Positions 35,353 through 47,200 of a stretch of DNA of 64,000 bases are shown here, in pieces (the first letter of the stretch is position 1; each line of letters starts with the position of its first letter). Both the position numbers and the translations under genes were made by a program. The stretch covers positions 3,613,467-3,677,466 of the forward strand of contig OY365810.1 of the NCBI GenBank assembly GCA_959347315.1, given 5' to 3'. Under the pieces are notes generated by a model that was not told where the DNA came from, did no database searches, and worked only from the letters and a program-made list of their open reading frames with translations. This stretch comes from Bimastos eiseni. Its lineage: Eukaryota; Annelida; Clitellata; Crassiclitellata; Lumbricidae.

Positions 35353-36222
35353 TTAGACGTCTCTTATCTTGTAAATTAGAACTTGACCATCTGTCATCTT
35401 TTTGTTGATTGTATCGTTGTCTGCCACGTAGAGTAGACCCTTGGCTTCGTCGAGCTCCATCTTAACTGGGTAACGCAATCCATCTTCCCTTGTCACCAGA
35501 TCCTTCTGGAATTCCAGGTCAGAGTTGAGCAAACGGACTCGGCCATTAAACTTGTCAAGCACAAGGATCGATCCATTCTTGTCTAGCGCAAGATAGACTG
35601 GTACGTCAAGTTGATCAATACCAGACCCTTTCTTTCCACCGAATGACTTCAGAAGATATCCCTTGTCATCCACCAGACACACTCTATGTAGCTCGTCATT
35701 CGGATCGCCTTGGCTCAATACGAAGCGATTCTCGGTTGGTTTAACGGCATGCTGTAGACCAATAATACCCTGATCGGGAGGTATGGAAATTTTCACAATC
35801 TGTTTCCCTTCAGCGGTGAATTCCACCAAAGCATTCTGGTCATGGAATGTCTCAACGATCGTTGTCTCCTTAGTAATGAAAAGACGTCCAAAGTCGTCTT
35901 CCGTCTTCCAAGTGTTCATCCTATTTCCATCTCGATCTACTACGTGCATCTCTTTTTCCATTCCTAACTTCGTCCAGTCAAGCACAAACAGCGCATCTTT
36001 CTCGATCCATGTCTTGATATCTCCAGGGCACATCATTCCAGGGATCCTCCACTCACGCTTAAACTGGAATGGAGCGTTTACGTTAAAGACTTTGATCAAC
36101 TCCTTGTAGTAGGAGATCACAAAGAGCTCGCCCTTTAATTCGGTCGTTCCAAATATCGCCCCGCCATTGTCTCCGGCTCCTCTTATGGCTGCCATTAAGA
36201 CCGGTTTGTCCTTGTAGCTCAT
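35353..36222 (-). CDS. NHL-repeat beta-propeller protein, 289 aa
   Basis: One uninterrupted coding exon. The ATG at 36222 is preceded by an acceptor (TTGCTTGCGTAG|GAAAC) at 36227, which would join a 5' untranslated exon ending at 36626. The C-terminal half shows NHL/six-bladed propeller blades: GSGIDQLDVPVYLALDKNGS, ILVLDKFNGRVRLLN, then LRYPVKMELD and GLLYVADND. This resembles the propeller half of TRIM2/3- and TRIM71-type proteins, but there is no RING, B-box or coiled coil, so it is a stand-alone propeller. NHL propellers usually bind protein or RNA; the target cannot be told here. Full length and intact. Confidence 0.8.
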   Translation of the reverse strand: MSYKDKPVLMAAIRGAGDNGGAIFGTTELKGELFVISYYKELIKVFNVNAPFQFKREWRIPGMMCPGDIKTWIEKDALFVLDWTKLGMEKEMHVVDRDGNRMNTWKTEDDFGRLFITKETTIVETFHDQNALVEFTAEGKQIVKISIPPDQGIIGLQHAVKPTENRFVLSQGDPNDELHRVCLVDDKGYLLKSFGGKKGSGIDQLDVPVYLALDKNGSILVLDKFNGRVRLLNSDLEFQKDLVTREDGLRYPVKMELDEAKGLLYVADNDTINKKMTDGQVLIYKIRDV

Positions 36223-36625
36223 GTTTCCTACGCAAGCAAATCAATTACAAAGACAGTGAAACAGAGCAAGAGGAGGAATTTAGAAGGTGAAACAGAAAGT
36301 CACAAAGCGAAGACAGTTGTCTGTAATTTTTGCCGTTTGGTAACTTAGATTCTTCAGGAATTAAACAGTTTTATTTAGAATAAAACAATTCCGTGACGGT
36401 TAGAATTCGACGAAATATGACATTTCTTAACAATATAAATAAATAATTATAACGCCTGGGCCTGCTATCATTGATTAGTTATTTTTGCCCTGTATTAGGT
36501 CTATAGACTCCTATGGCGCCATTACAGTACTATTGTAATGAAACGATCATAAAACATAGGCTGAATGTAAAAGAAGCGATCAAATATAATCGTGAAAGAA
36601 AAGATAATCGACCTTTCAACATTAC

Positions 36626-36712
36626 CTGATTGGCGATCCTTTAGCAAATCGATTCTTCGTCGTAGCAGATTTAGAAAACTGGAATTGAGTAATAAATATC
36701 AACCAGTATTTA
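36626..36712 (-). other. 5' untranslated exon of the NHL gene
   Basis: The donor CCAATCAG|GTAATG at 36626 lies about 85 nt downstream of a minus-strand TATA box. The 5' end near 36712 is inferred from usual TATA-to-start spacing. No ATG-initiated frame continues through the donor into the propeller exon, so the exon is taken as untranslated. Confidence 0.45.
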
Positions 36713-36734
36713 AAACCAGATTAAGCGAGTCGTT

Positions 36735-36742
36735 AATTTATA
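36735..36742 (-). promoter_or_regulatory. TATA box of the NHL gene
   Basis: The minus strand reads GGGCTATAAATTAAC, a canonical TATAAA in GC-rich flanks, at the expected distance upstream of the inferred first exon. Confidence 0.5.
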
Positions 36743-36859
36743 GCCCTGCGCCAGCCAAATGTTCAATACACGAACTGATCAATCCTATGTGTACAAATGT
36801 AGGCCTAAATTTAGTTCTAGTTTCGGTTTCCCAGGAACACGACGTAGGCTACTCTTGTT

Positions 36860-37895
36860 GATCATATGCCTCTGACAGTTGCATAAACAAGAGAACAAAA
36901 CGAGACAACAGGATGAAATCACTCCACACCCACACACACACAATTATCAGACACCTCAAAAACAGTCATAGACATAATTATCAACCCATTCACATCAACA
37001 TACGTGCATTGCATACATGCATCAACCTGAAGATGAACATGCAAACATGAATACCGACATACAAACACAATGATAAGACCTACAGTTTGAGAAAATCTAA
37101 CAAGTCTGTGATTTCAGTGCATTATTTCTGAGTTTTAATAATTAAAATCACAATTATTGAATTTTTTTTAATCTCATTATAAATTGTTATTTGGCAGACA
37201 GAACTGACAGTCTGACAGATATTTGGACTGATTTCAAAGGAGTTAACTGTGCGATAGGAACAAACGGAGAAGTTCAAAGCCAGGCAGAACAACAAAACAA
37301 AATCTCTCGACTCTAAAGTCTAAACTAAAGCATGGGCCTGCATTATTGCAACAGACCGTACAACGATAGGCCCTATTTCAGAATGTTTAGAAGATCTCGT
37401 GATGACAGCATCCCGGATAAAACGCATTTGTTTTCATAAATCATTTGAACTGAGTAAGAGGATGCAAACCATTGTACTGTTGTAGACAGAGCCATATACG
37501 TCTGTCCTAGAAGGCCTTGACAAATCAGAACGCCTATGTCGTTTACCAAACATTCTTCTGGAAAATAACTAACGGTATTTCCACCAGAAAATCACCAGCT
37601 GCGAGATCTGTTGAAAGACATAGGGTTATTTCGGAGATGAGTCATAAAACGCAATGGTTGTAGCGTCATCGAGAGCAAACGACCAACCACGCATACGATG
37701 GTAAGGAACCTACGAGCAGAAAATGTGTTGTTTGAATATTTATCACTGTTTTTATCACAATTAGCACGCCATTGTTGAATCTAGTTTTCTGTGCATTGTT
37801 TTGCATAATTCACTGTAGCATTTAACAGCATATAAAATACTACCAGCACGAATAGTATCATACATTCTCTAGCACTCATCTGATCGTTCCTCTTG
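36860..37895. other. No gene recognised
   Basis: Upstream of the NHL promoter. Apart from a short CACACA tract near 36935 nothing stands out. Confidence 0.45.
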
Positions 37896-37899
37896 CTTT

Positions 37900-38115
37900 T
37901 GAGACTATAGGCTCGACGAAGGACTGATCTTTATATCCGACCTAGGACAAACACTCAACATGGTCTTGGGGAGCAACGAGAAAATTCTGCCTCTACCAAC
38001 GTATCGCGTTAATGATACAACGCTATAACGAGGTCGCGTTCCGGGGCACTTTCGCCAACCATGACAACAACAACGAGTAGGGCCATTTCCAGACAAATTG
38101 CATCAACAGTTGGCA
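37900..38115. repeat. Dispersed repeat shared with 47740-47815
   Basis: Both contain GGGCACTTTCGCCAACCA, GACAACAAC, ACGAGTAGGG and CATTTCCAGA in the same order. Family not recognised. Confidence 0.6.
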
Positions 38116-38944
38116 AGTTCTTATTCCCCGAGGGATCCTGTTTGCCTCTGGGCAAACCAAATAAAAAAAAAATTTTTAAATGACATAAGCAATAATTAAC
38201 CAGTGGGAATGGAAAACAAAGAAAAATGGGAGGAGATGGGAAGGTAAGGGAAAGGAAGAAAGATGAAGAGAAGAGATAGGAAGGAAACAGAAGCAGGGAT
38301 AGGGTACGGTAAGATAGGGTAGGGTAAGATAGGGTAGGCACTACTAAAAAGCGAGAACCATCGCTAACCCGATCTCTGTAAAAGTGTCGCTAGTGTATAA
38401 TTTTGACAATTCCTCGGCTGTATTTCAAATCAGTCGGATTCCGATTCGCAACTTGATCACATGATTTCATTCCTCTGTTATTCGTCAGTTGCTGTTAATT
38501 AACGATATCGCTACATGTTTCTTGCAACGCCTGTAGTGAAATTTACAGTGTTGTAGATAAATTGATTATATGCAGTGCTGTTCTCTCTTGCTGCATATAT
38601 CTAATATATAGTATAATATATAATATATACAAACTCTTACTGCATGCAGTAAGAGCGAACAACACTGCAAATCAACATATCCACCAACATTGGTGAAGTA
38701 GGCTCACTTTCAACATTGCTGGAGTTGCCGTGTTGACACCAAATCGAATGGCATTTGTCTCTGCATAATATACGACTGGTGTGTTTAAAAGAACGATAAC
38801 ATGAAACGCTAGAATTATATAGCCCTAGTTTTAATTTTTTATTGGTCAGTCGATTGCATTTGATCTTGTGCCTGAGTTGAATTATATTTAAAATCATTCG
38901 AACCCCTGAGATTTCGGTTACTAAACAATTTATAAAAGTAACAT

Positions 38945-39060
38945 CAATACATACATACATACATACATACATACATACATACAAAATGCATACAAGCATA
39001 CATACATACATACATACATACATACATACATACATACACACATACATGCACACACACACA
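38945..39060. repeat. (CATA)n microsatellite
   Basis: Two CATA tracts separated by AAAATGCATACAAG, ending in a CACA tract. The long minus-strand frame across it (YVCM repeats) is an artefact. Confidence 0.9.
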
Positions 39061-39105
39061 CTGAAAAAGCTAACACAGGATATTCCATTGATGCCGGGAA
39101 TCAAA

Positions 39106-39161
39106 TTACAATTACTAATGGTAACAATTTTATATAAAATTGTTACCATTAGTAATTGTAA
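39106..39161. repeat. 56-bp perfect palindrome
   Basis: The sequence equals its own reverse complement over 56 bp, centred on TTATATAA, with GGTAACAATTT in the arms and no spacer. Confidence 0.9.
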
Positions 39162-39759
39162 GTGGTCAATAAATTTTTTAGCGCCAGTGCTGATGCACCA
39201 GGCCAAGGCTTGGGCTTTGTGCGCATCGCGAGAAACCCAATCCGCTGTCATATCAACATTCGGTAGTTCAGTTTGACTCAAACTCACAGAGAAATGTCTG
39301 CACAACCGCCTACGCTCAACGGACTGCATCGAAAGTGCGCATCGCCTATAGATGTAGCATAATGGGTGTACAGCACAGAGAGACGTACAGCAGGCAACTG
39401 CTCAGCTGCTGCTCAGGTAACAGCGTAGCTAAAGTTTGCTAAACTCTGCGTCATCGCCGTTTGTAGTAAACGGATATGCCTAGACTTTGCGAAACAGGAA
39501 GTCAAGCTACTTTCGATTTTGAGTAAACACTTGAGCCTATTAATTGGAATCCGATTTTCTGGACAGCACTGAAGTGCTAAGGCTGTCAGTGAGCAAACTA
39601 TACTGATAGATTATATTCGTGAAGTCAGGTTTTGAATCATGACCTATGCATGATTCAAGGAAACAACATTTATCAATGAGTAGGCTGTTATCTCGAGAAC
39701 CCAGTCTGAATTATCTGATACACAAGCTTATGTTTTACTGGCAAGTTGGCTTGAAGCAA

Positions 39760-39835
39760 TATCAATCAATCAATCAAAATACTTGCTATAGCGCCCCTTC
39801 AAGATATCTACTCAGAGACGCTCCCGGCCTAACCC
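39760..39835 (-). mobile_element. SINE 3' end with (TTGA)n tail
   Basis: The minus strand reads GGGAGCGTCTCTGAGTAG, ATATCTTGAAGGGGCGCTAT and ends in TTGATTGATTGATT. It provides the stop codon of the tentative gene at 39812. Confidence 0.7.
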
Positions 39836-40648
39836 TTCAGTGACTTCCAGGCTCTTCCGATTCGAAGAGCTCATCTGTTCGAGGACTAGATCGTTGAGTT
39901 CGTCAATGCGGTCTCTCATTTTGTTTGATTTGTAGATGTCCTCGCCTTGCATCATTTGACATTTCGCCTTCTTCTCCGAACTATGCTGCAACACCCTCAA
40001 CGAGTAATGCGTTAATTTAAGAGCATCTTGGTATATTACGTCAGTGTCGTCCATGCTTTCTATGGGTCTGCTTGCCTCAAAAGTCGAAAGCGCTTCTGCT
40101 ATATTTAGGCCTACGCGAATTGACCCTATGATTTCAATAAATTATTTTCTATTCTTTAAGTCGGTCTCGATTTTCACAGACCCTGACAATGTTCATGCGT
40201 GGACATGAGATGTCCTCGAGCTGTCGCAATGCTTTCTCTGCGCCCGTTCGTTTCATTTTATACAGAATAGGACGATCCTGCTGTGGAATTTCACAACTTT
40301 CCTTTTTCATCAGGAGTTCCCCAAATATGTTGTGCAAGAACTCAGTTACTGATCGCATACAACCATTGACAGTTAGCAAGCTCGGAATATTTCTTTAGTA
40401 TGCCTATTGCGACTCTATTTAACCTTGTATAGGCCTACGTAGGTCCTATAACCTAATATTAGGCGTAGTAATAACAACACTAACCCACCGAAACCAATCT
40501 GAGTAAATTCCAAACAGTGACGCCACCTAATCAGAGAAAATAAAATTTGTTTTGATTCAAACTAAAATGCTTTTTGGCTCGAAGTCGCGTCTTGGGACGT
40601 TCCTAAACATACGAACGCCCACCAACACATAAACACAAAGGCTGCCAT
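39812..40648 (-). CDS. Tentative small secreted helical protein
   Basis: The ATG at 40648 lies ~33 nt below a minus-strand TATATAG box and opens MAAFVFMCWWAFVCLGTSQD, a convincing signal peptide; the frame closes after 28 codons, so it must splice. Two open segments follow: 40392-40178 (acceptor ACTAAAG, donor GTCT|GTGAAA) and 40125-39812 (acceptor AAATCATAG). Both are predicted to be helical with a few cysteines (NGCM, KESCEIP, DISCP, KAKCQ). The second intron would be only ~52 nt and the first junction is unresolved. The last residues (GLGRERL and stop) come from a SINE end. It could be a helical cytokine-like or other secreted factor, or a decayed gene; no family was recognised. Confidence 0.3.
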
Positions 40649-40680
40649 AAACACGGTTTTGCTGATCGAAATGTAGGCTG

Positions 40681-40690
40681 GCTATATAAG
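40681..40690 (-). promoter_or_regulatory. TATA box of the tentative secreted gene
   Basis: The minus strand reads GTGCTTATATAGCCAG. It lies about 33 nt upstream of the signal-peptide ATG, which would leave only a very short 5' leader. Confidence 0.35.
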
Positions 40691-41868
40691 CACACATGAG
40701 TGCTGAGCTTTTCAGCTGTCTAATGGCAGCAATCTATTAGATATAGCCTACATGTCAACACGATCACAAAGGAAATAGTACACAGCGAACAATCGCCGAA
40801 CATACCTCATATATTATTAGAAATATCTGTAAAAAAAGTGCTCATTCATTGTGGTGATTCATTTGTGCTAATTTTGCTGACTGTGCTTAACCGGATTTAA
40901 AACCATTCGCAACAAATGTTAAGCAGAAAAAAATGACCTGTCAATGTGTCCTTTGTTATGGTTAGAAAAACTGGATTACAATGGAAAACGAAATCTAGTC
41001 AAGACAATTCGAGACAAAAGCACTCTTGTAAATGAAGATGATGGTATTAGTGGCATTACAGTTTCTTATAGAAATGTTCTCATAGCATACGAGACCAATC
41101 CAATTGTCCACATACAGCATGAAAGCAATGTTTCCACAGCAAACTTTAAATTTCCTACATTAGTGGCAGTCCACATATTACGTACGCAGAGAGGGGGTTT
41201 CAAATTTCGGCCATATTGCGCACAGGTGCGTATGGTGGAAGAGGGGTGGGTCCAGAAAATATGTGGGTACACAAATATAATTGTCTAATTATGACGCCCA
41301 CAATACAGACTATGAAACTCAGAACTGTAAACCTAATCACATAATACTATATTCCAGCTTAATCAATTTTATGTAGCATTAATACGGTTTCAGATGCAAG
41401 TGTTGTTGGTATTTTAATTCTTCATAAATCATAACTGTTAACAAATTTAAGCTGTTAAATATGATGCTTTAACAAAAATAAATAGCCTGTGGTAAAATCA
41501 ATATCTTATAGATGTCTTTAGCTATTTAACCTTTGCAATTGGGAAGGGGGTTAGAGCTCAAATGTACGTACGCATGGGAGGGGGTCCACGAAATGTACTT
41601 GGTGCAACAAGGGGGAGGAGGGTCCGAAAACCCAATTTTTTTCGTACGTAATACATAAATGGGCCCTTATGAATGTGTTTTGAAAACTGTAACGGTTACT
41701 TGTGGAAGCAAAGTTCCGCTTTCACAAATGAAAGTAAATTCTCCTAAATCAGGTTCGTATTTAAAAGGAGTTCACTCAACAAGATGTAGCTGGAAAGTAT
41801 TGGTTTCAAACAAAAGTAAATTCTTCATTGAATATATATTTCACATTCTCCTACAGCTTGCATTAAAT

Positions 41869-41874
41869 TTTATT
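41869..41874 (-). terminator. RCC1L: Polyadenylation signal of RCC1L
   Basis: AATAAA on the minus strand, about 40 nt after the RCC1L stop codon. It implies a very short 3' untranslated region. Confidence 0.55.
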
Positions 41875-41914
41875 CTCTGCGTTCATTTGTGCTACTGTTT
41901 GATATTGAACACGC

Positions 41915-44215
41915 TTAGGCGAATGATTTGCAGTTAACAATCATATGATCAACTCCACAGCCAATTTGTTTCACTTCAGCTGGAACCTGAACCTAAAATA
42001 AGAAGCCAATTATGTCACAATTTAACAAGTGATACATTTAAAATATTAGTCAAGCAAAAAGGAATAAAAGCAAAGGCTTTGCGAATAATGTACAAGAATT
42101 GAATTGACAAAGTTCACATATGGTTTAAATTTCAAAACAACTTCTGCATTGTTTGAAGAAATGCATAAAAACTTAACAACAATTACAGCTGTTTACCTTA
42201 TCTGGTTCACAGATTAAATTTGAGCACCTAAAACTTTTCAACCCTAAACTTCTTAAAACATTTACGAATTCTAGGGCCTGCAGTAGCTCACTTGTATTTT
42301 AATATTGAAACAAATTTAGACACGTAAAACTGTAGCAGCACATGCTTTAAAAACTAATTCTGATAATTCTACCTTTTATTAAAATTATTAAAATTTATAA
42401 CAATTAATAAACAGTCAAAGACACCTTCTATTATTCAGGTTGAAAGCTATTAAACTATCCTGCCTACATCATTCACCAACCTTGTAAGGAAAGAACTGGT
42501 CGAGTATATGGCCCAGCCCAAGGCACGCTGATCTGTTCTTCCCCCAGACAAATAGTCCACCAGAATCTACAATGGGCAATAGTATCAGATTATTCCGGTC
42601 AAGCTATGGCTATGTAAGAGCCAAGTTCTGTGATCATGACGATCCAGCTGTGACCATGTAAATGTAAAGTCCTTAGACAATTGTCATTGCTAATATGTTC
42701 CACACAAAACAACTGATGACATTAATCAACTATAAGCCTATGCAAAAATTCTATAAAACATAATTCAAAGAACTGGAATTTTAATTGAAAAATAATTTTG
42801 ACCTATGCCAAGTCGTTATGTATTTATGAGTGTATATAATAATTATTTTTAGTTGGTTGAATGAAATATTTGTAAATATGTATGTATGCTTGTAAACATT
42901 GAAGCAAATATTGGCCATAATGAATTTAAAAGTCCTCCTTATCTTATTACTTACTTAGCTGAAGGGGAGCTAGGGAAGTTGAACCCTAACACCCTCACAA
43001 TAAAAATAAATAAATGTAAAAAATAAAATGCACTGTTTAAAAAACCAATAATATAATGACTCCCAGGCTTTTTTAGAACCTGCCAAAAAGTGTTGGTACC
43101 ACAAGAGATGTTGTTTCAATCATTTGAATAGGTAATTATTTTTAAGACATCACCCAACACTAAAGTACCTGTGAGAGCAGCAAAATGGTAAAGACCGCAT
43201 TGTACATCGATGATCTTGACGTATGGATTTAAATCGCTTGCGCCAAAAAGTGCCTGCGGTATTTTCTCCGGTGTTTTGCTTTTTACGACGTTTGGTCCCC
43301 TGCCGAGAATTCCGTATCCCCAAGTGAAGACCTCTCCATTGTCTAATTAAAAGAATTGAAAACATAAATTTCTTAACTTCAATCGTTAGTGAACTCAGTC
43401 TTTATACTTTCATGTCTTTGTAAGACACAAAAATACGCATATTCAATAGCCTACATTCCAGTTGGAATGGGCTTTCTCCTTCGATTTTCCGTACAATAAT
43501 CTGGATGTCTCTCTTCTTTAGTAATTCTTAAAACCAGTTCCTTCCGTAATCATTTAAAAATTTAACAAAATACTTACAATGTTTTACTATCAAGAACAAC
43601 TGTGCTAGATTGGTAGACAAAGGTGTCCTCTAGCGAATGGTAGTGAAAACCAGACTCAATATTTTCATTGTCTTTATCTCAGTAAATAAATCGTTCTTTG
43701 TGGTCAATTTTCGTTCATGAAAACATTTGAATGTAAATACATTAACACATTTATAGACAAAGACAGGTACATACACAATGCCAAAGAGTAATGTGCCTTT
43801 ATTTTACAAGTTACTTAAGACTGATTTGTATTGCCATGGTTGTAGACTTCTTGAGGGGTGCTATATAACTGTCAAAATGAATTAATGAAAATCGAACAAA
43901 GTAAGCAGCTCTATTCATCATTTGTACAACTAAGAGAATAGTTTAAGAATCAATGAATAAAACAATGAAACCTGATATAGTGTCTCTTCAAGAAATCTAC
44001 TCTGTACGAGCCTACAAGATCTTAAATGTCATTTCAACGACTGTTAGAACAGTTAGCAAAACAGTGCACAGTTAGCTGAAAGAGTCAACATTGGTTGGAA
44101 CCTGGCCGACGCACAGGCGTGGAACCAACCAATGGATTCCTGTCAACATCTGACAGATGGCATGGATGTTCAGAGTTAAGATGGTACATATATATATATA
44201 TAAACTGATACATAC

Positions 44216-44276
<61 letters not shown>

Positions 44277-47200
44277 CACTTGATATTATTTAGCTATAAT
44301 AATAATTCAGTTCTATTACTATAAATTAGTCAATTAATTTAATTGTGCAATAAAACATCACCATTGACAACGGCACACATAGAGCCAGCAGACGCAGCTC
44401 TCTTGGCTTTCCCGATGATGCCTTCGAAGGGAAGGCACCGTGGAACATTCAGTTGCATGTGTTCTCCAGTTATGAAACTCAGCTGGTCATACTCAGAGTT
44501 TCCCCATCCAAACAATTCGCCTTTATCTTCAACAGCAGAAATCAAGCATTTATATGAATTTGTATTTTTCATACATATCACTACTTTATACAAATTTCAG
44601 ATCATAAATTAAAGAATTTATTTAATTAATCTGATTACCAAGTTAATTAGCATAATAAATATCAAATCATTACAATTTGATTCATAGAACTAAAAAAAAT
44701 TATCACATCAATTAACTAAATAATTCCATCGCAATTATTATATCTGATTTAGTAAAAAAATTCATTTCGTTTATTTATTCAGTATTTATTTAATCATTTA
44801 TGCACAAATCTGACTCAGAGATTTGGTGCTTACATGGAGTGCATGTACCTGAGTCAAAGCCACAGTTGTTGGTTGAACTACAGACAAAGTAACAGCCCTA
44901 CCAAAAACATGTAAGAAACTACCAAGCAATCTCAACACTTCATCAAAGAGCCTCATTGGCTCCCAGTTATTTTATTTAAATTGTTAAACTATTCATCACT
45001 GAATGACATAAAATTCACAACATGAAGAGCCTTGCAAAATTCTTCAATACAAAAATAAAATCGTCACATTATGAGGCAGAAAAAAGGAGAGCGAATGAGG
45101 AAGAAAAGTAGTTAGTACTTAATCCAAATGCATTCATCACAGACACTAAATAAATAAGCTTTACGAATTAACTGAGTGTCAATTTCCTGCCGAGTACAGA
45201 GTATTACGGAGGGAGTAGTATCGAGTATGAGTACCGAACATTTAAAAAGTCTCATTCTCTTGATTTTTAGCTTTGCCATTTACGCAACTCTTTTAAATTT
45301 TATTGTGCCTTAGTTTACACTAGGATGTAGTAACTAGTAAGTACTGCTAGTAACAGTATTTGTCGTAAAATAGAAAAAAAAAAGGGTATTCCGATATTGG
45401 TGTCACAAGCCGATTTTTATTAGTACTCGGACCCATTGTTTATCTGAGTCCGAGTAATGCTGAGTACTATGATATTCTGCCGAGTTGAGTATCTGAGCCG
45501 AGTTTCAGTTCATTTCGAATTAGCACTGAAGATTTTAGAGCCAAAGTGGAATTTTTACCAGAGATGGCTAAGATTGTGTCTGCTCTCGATGATACATGAA
45601 CTATTTTCTCTCCGTCAATATCGCCTTTGACGAGAGTTGGTTTGGCTGTACATTCATATGTGCCAAGACCTGCAAAAAAGATTTAGAATGCACAAATAAA
45701 AATTTATTTAAACAGCCATGCAAAGTGAAATTATTTGATAAAATTAATCAATATTAAATTCTTATAACTAAATTAATATAATACAACAAATTAATTAATT
45801 AAGTAAGGTAATTAGAAAATAATTTTTTTCAACTAATTTTAAATCAATATAACTATTTATGGAACCAAAACAATTAATAATTTAATAAATTCAATTAATT
45901 AAGTACATAGTAATACAAGTGAATTATATTAAGTAATTATTATGAAATTCAAAAAACTATGTTAATATAACTATATGTAAGGCTAGTTTAATATAACTAA
46001 TAAAAAATGGATAAAACCAATCATAAATAATTTAACAGATTAATATAATTTATTATGACAAATTCGTAATTAACTAGATCTCAGTCAAGCAATATACAAT
46101 GACGATAATATTAATGATAATAGCAAAGATAATATTAATAAAATAAAAATAGATAAAAAATAGATATTCTGCTGTTCAATGCGTGGTTGTACCTGTCTGC
46201 CCATCTGAGCCAAGACCACAACTATAGATCTGTCCGTTCTCTGTAAGGAACAGCGTGTGATCCTGTCCACAGACAATCTGAACAATGGAACAAACACACA
46301 TCCTCAATACAATTACATGGCTACGGAGTCTCATAAAGGACTCAACAAGACGGCTGAAAGAATTTTCTTATATTAATGTTGTTGCTCAGCCTTTAGTGCT
46401 CGCTTTGTAAAGCTCAGCCTTTAATGCTCGGTCTGTAGCACTTGGGCTTCAACGCTCGGCTTTAATGCTCGGCCACTAACACTCAACCGCTACGTTTGGG
46501 CTTTAATTTTCAACTTGTAATGCTGGGTCTTTAATGCTGGGCCTTCAAAGTCAGCTTTTAATGACCCTTAACACTCGACCGATAATGCTCAGCCTTTAAT
46601 GCTCGACCATTGATGCTCGGCCAGTAACACTCGACTGCTACGATTGGCCTTAAAAGCTCAACTTTTAATTCTCGGCCTATAATGCTCGGCCTTTAATGTT
46701 CGGCCTTTGAAGCTCGACCTGTAATGCTTGGAATTTAACACTTAGAATGTAGCACTTGGAATGTAACACGTGGAATGTAACACTCAAAATGTAGGCCTGT
46801 AACGCTTGGCCTGTCTTGAAAGGGCGCTATATAACTTTATGAATGAATGAATTTGGCGTTTAGCTTTAAGCTAAAACAATTATCTAAAAAGAAAATCCCA
46901 CCTGTTTGATTGGTTCCTTCAGTGGAATCTTATTAATAACTTGACTGGCTCTGAAAAAGGACATAATTAAGATAATTAATTGAAAGTAACTGAAGTAAAG
47001 GAGTTAAGACAAACAAAACATTAAAGAGAACATAAACAACTATCATTAAATAACCAAAAAAAAGAAAATAAACCATTAAAGAGGCAAATTGCATTTCACA
47101 AGAGAATTTCTAAACCAATTAAAAAACTGCAATTGGAATAGCAATTGCAACTTCTAATTTCTGAAGTTCAACTTCAAAGACATAGCTGCATAAGCCTAAC

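Noticed and set aside
38637..39329. 230-codon minus-strand frame
   Set aside because: Runs through (CATA)n (YVCM repeats) and the 56-bp palindrome; no domain.
40944..41288. 114-codon + strand open frame
   Set aside because: No known domain, no splice context or TATA box, and part of it (GGGGGT/CAGAGAGGGGG) resembles the repeat-like sequence at 41.56 kb.
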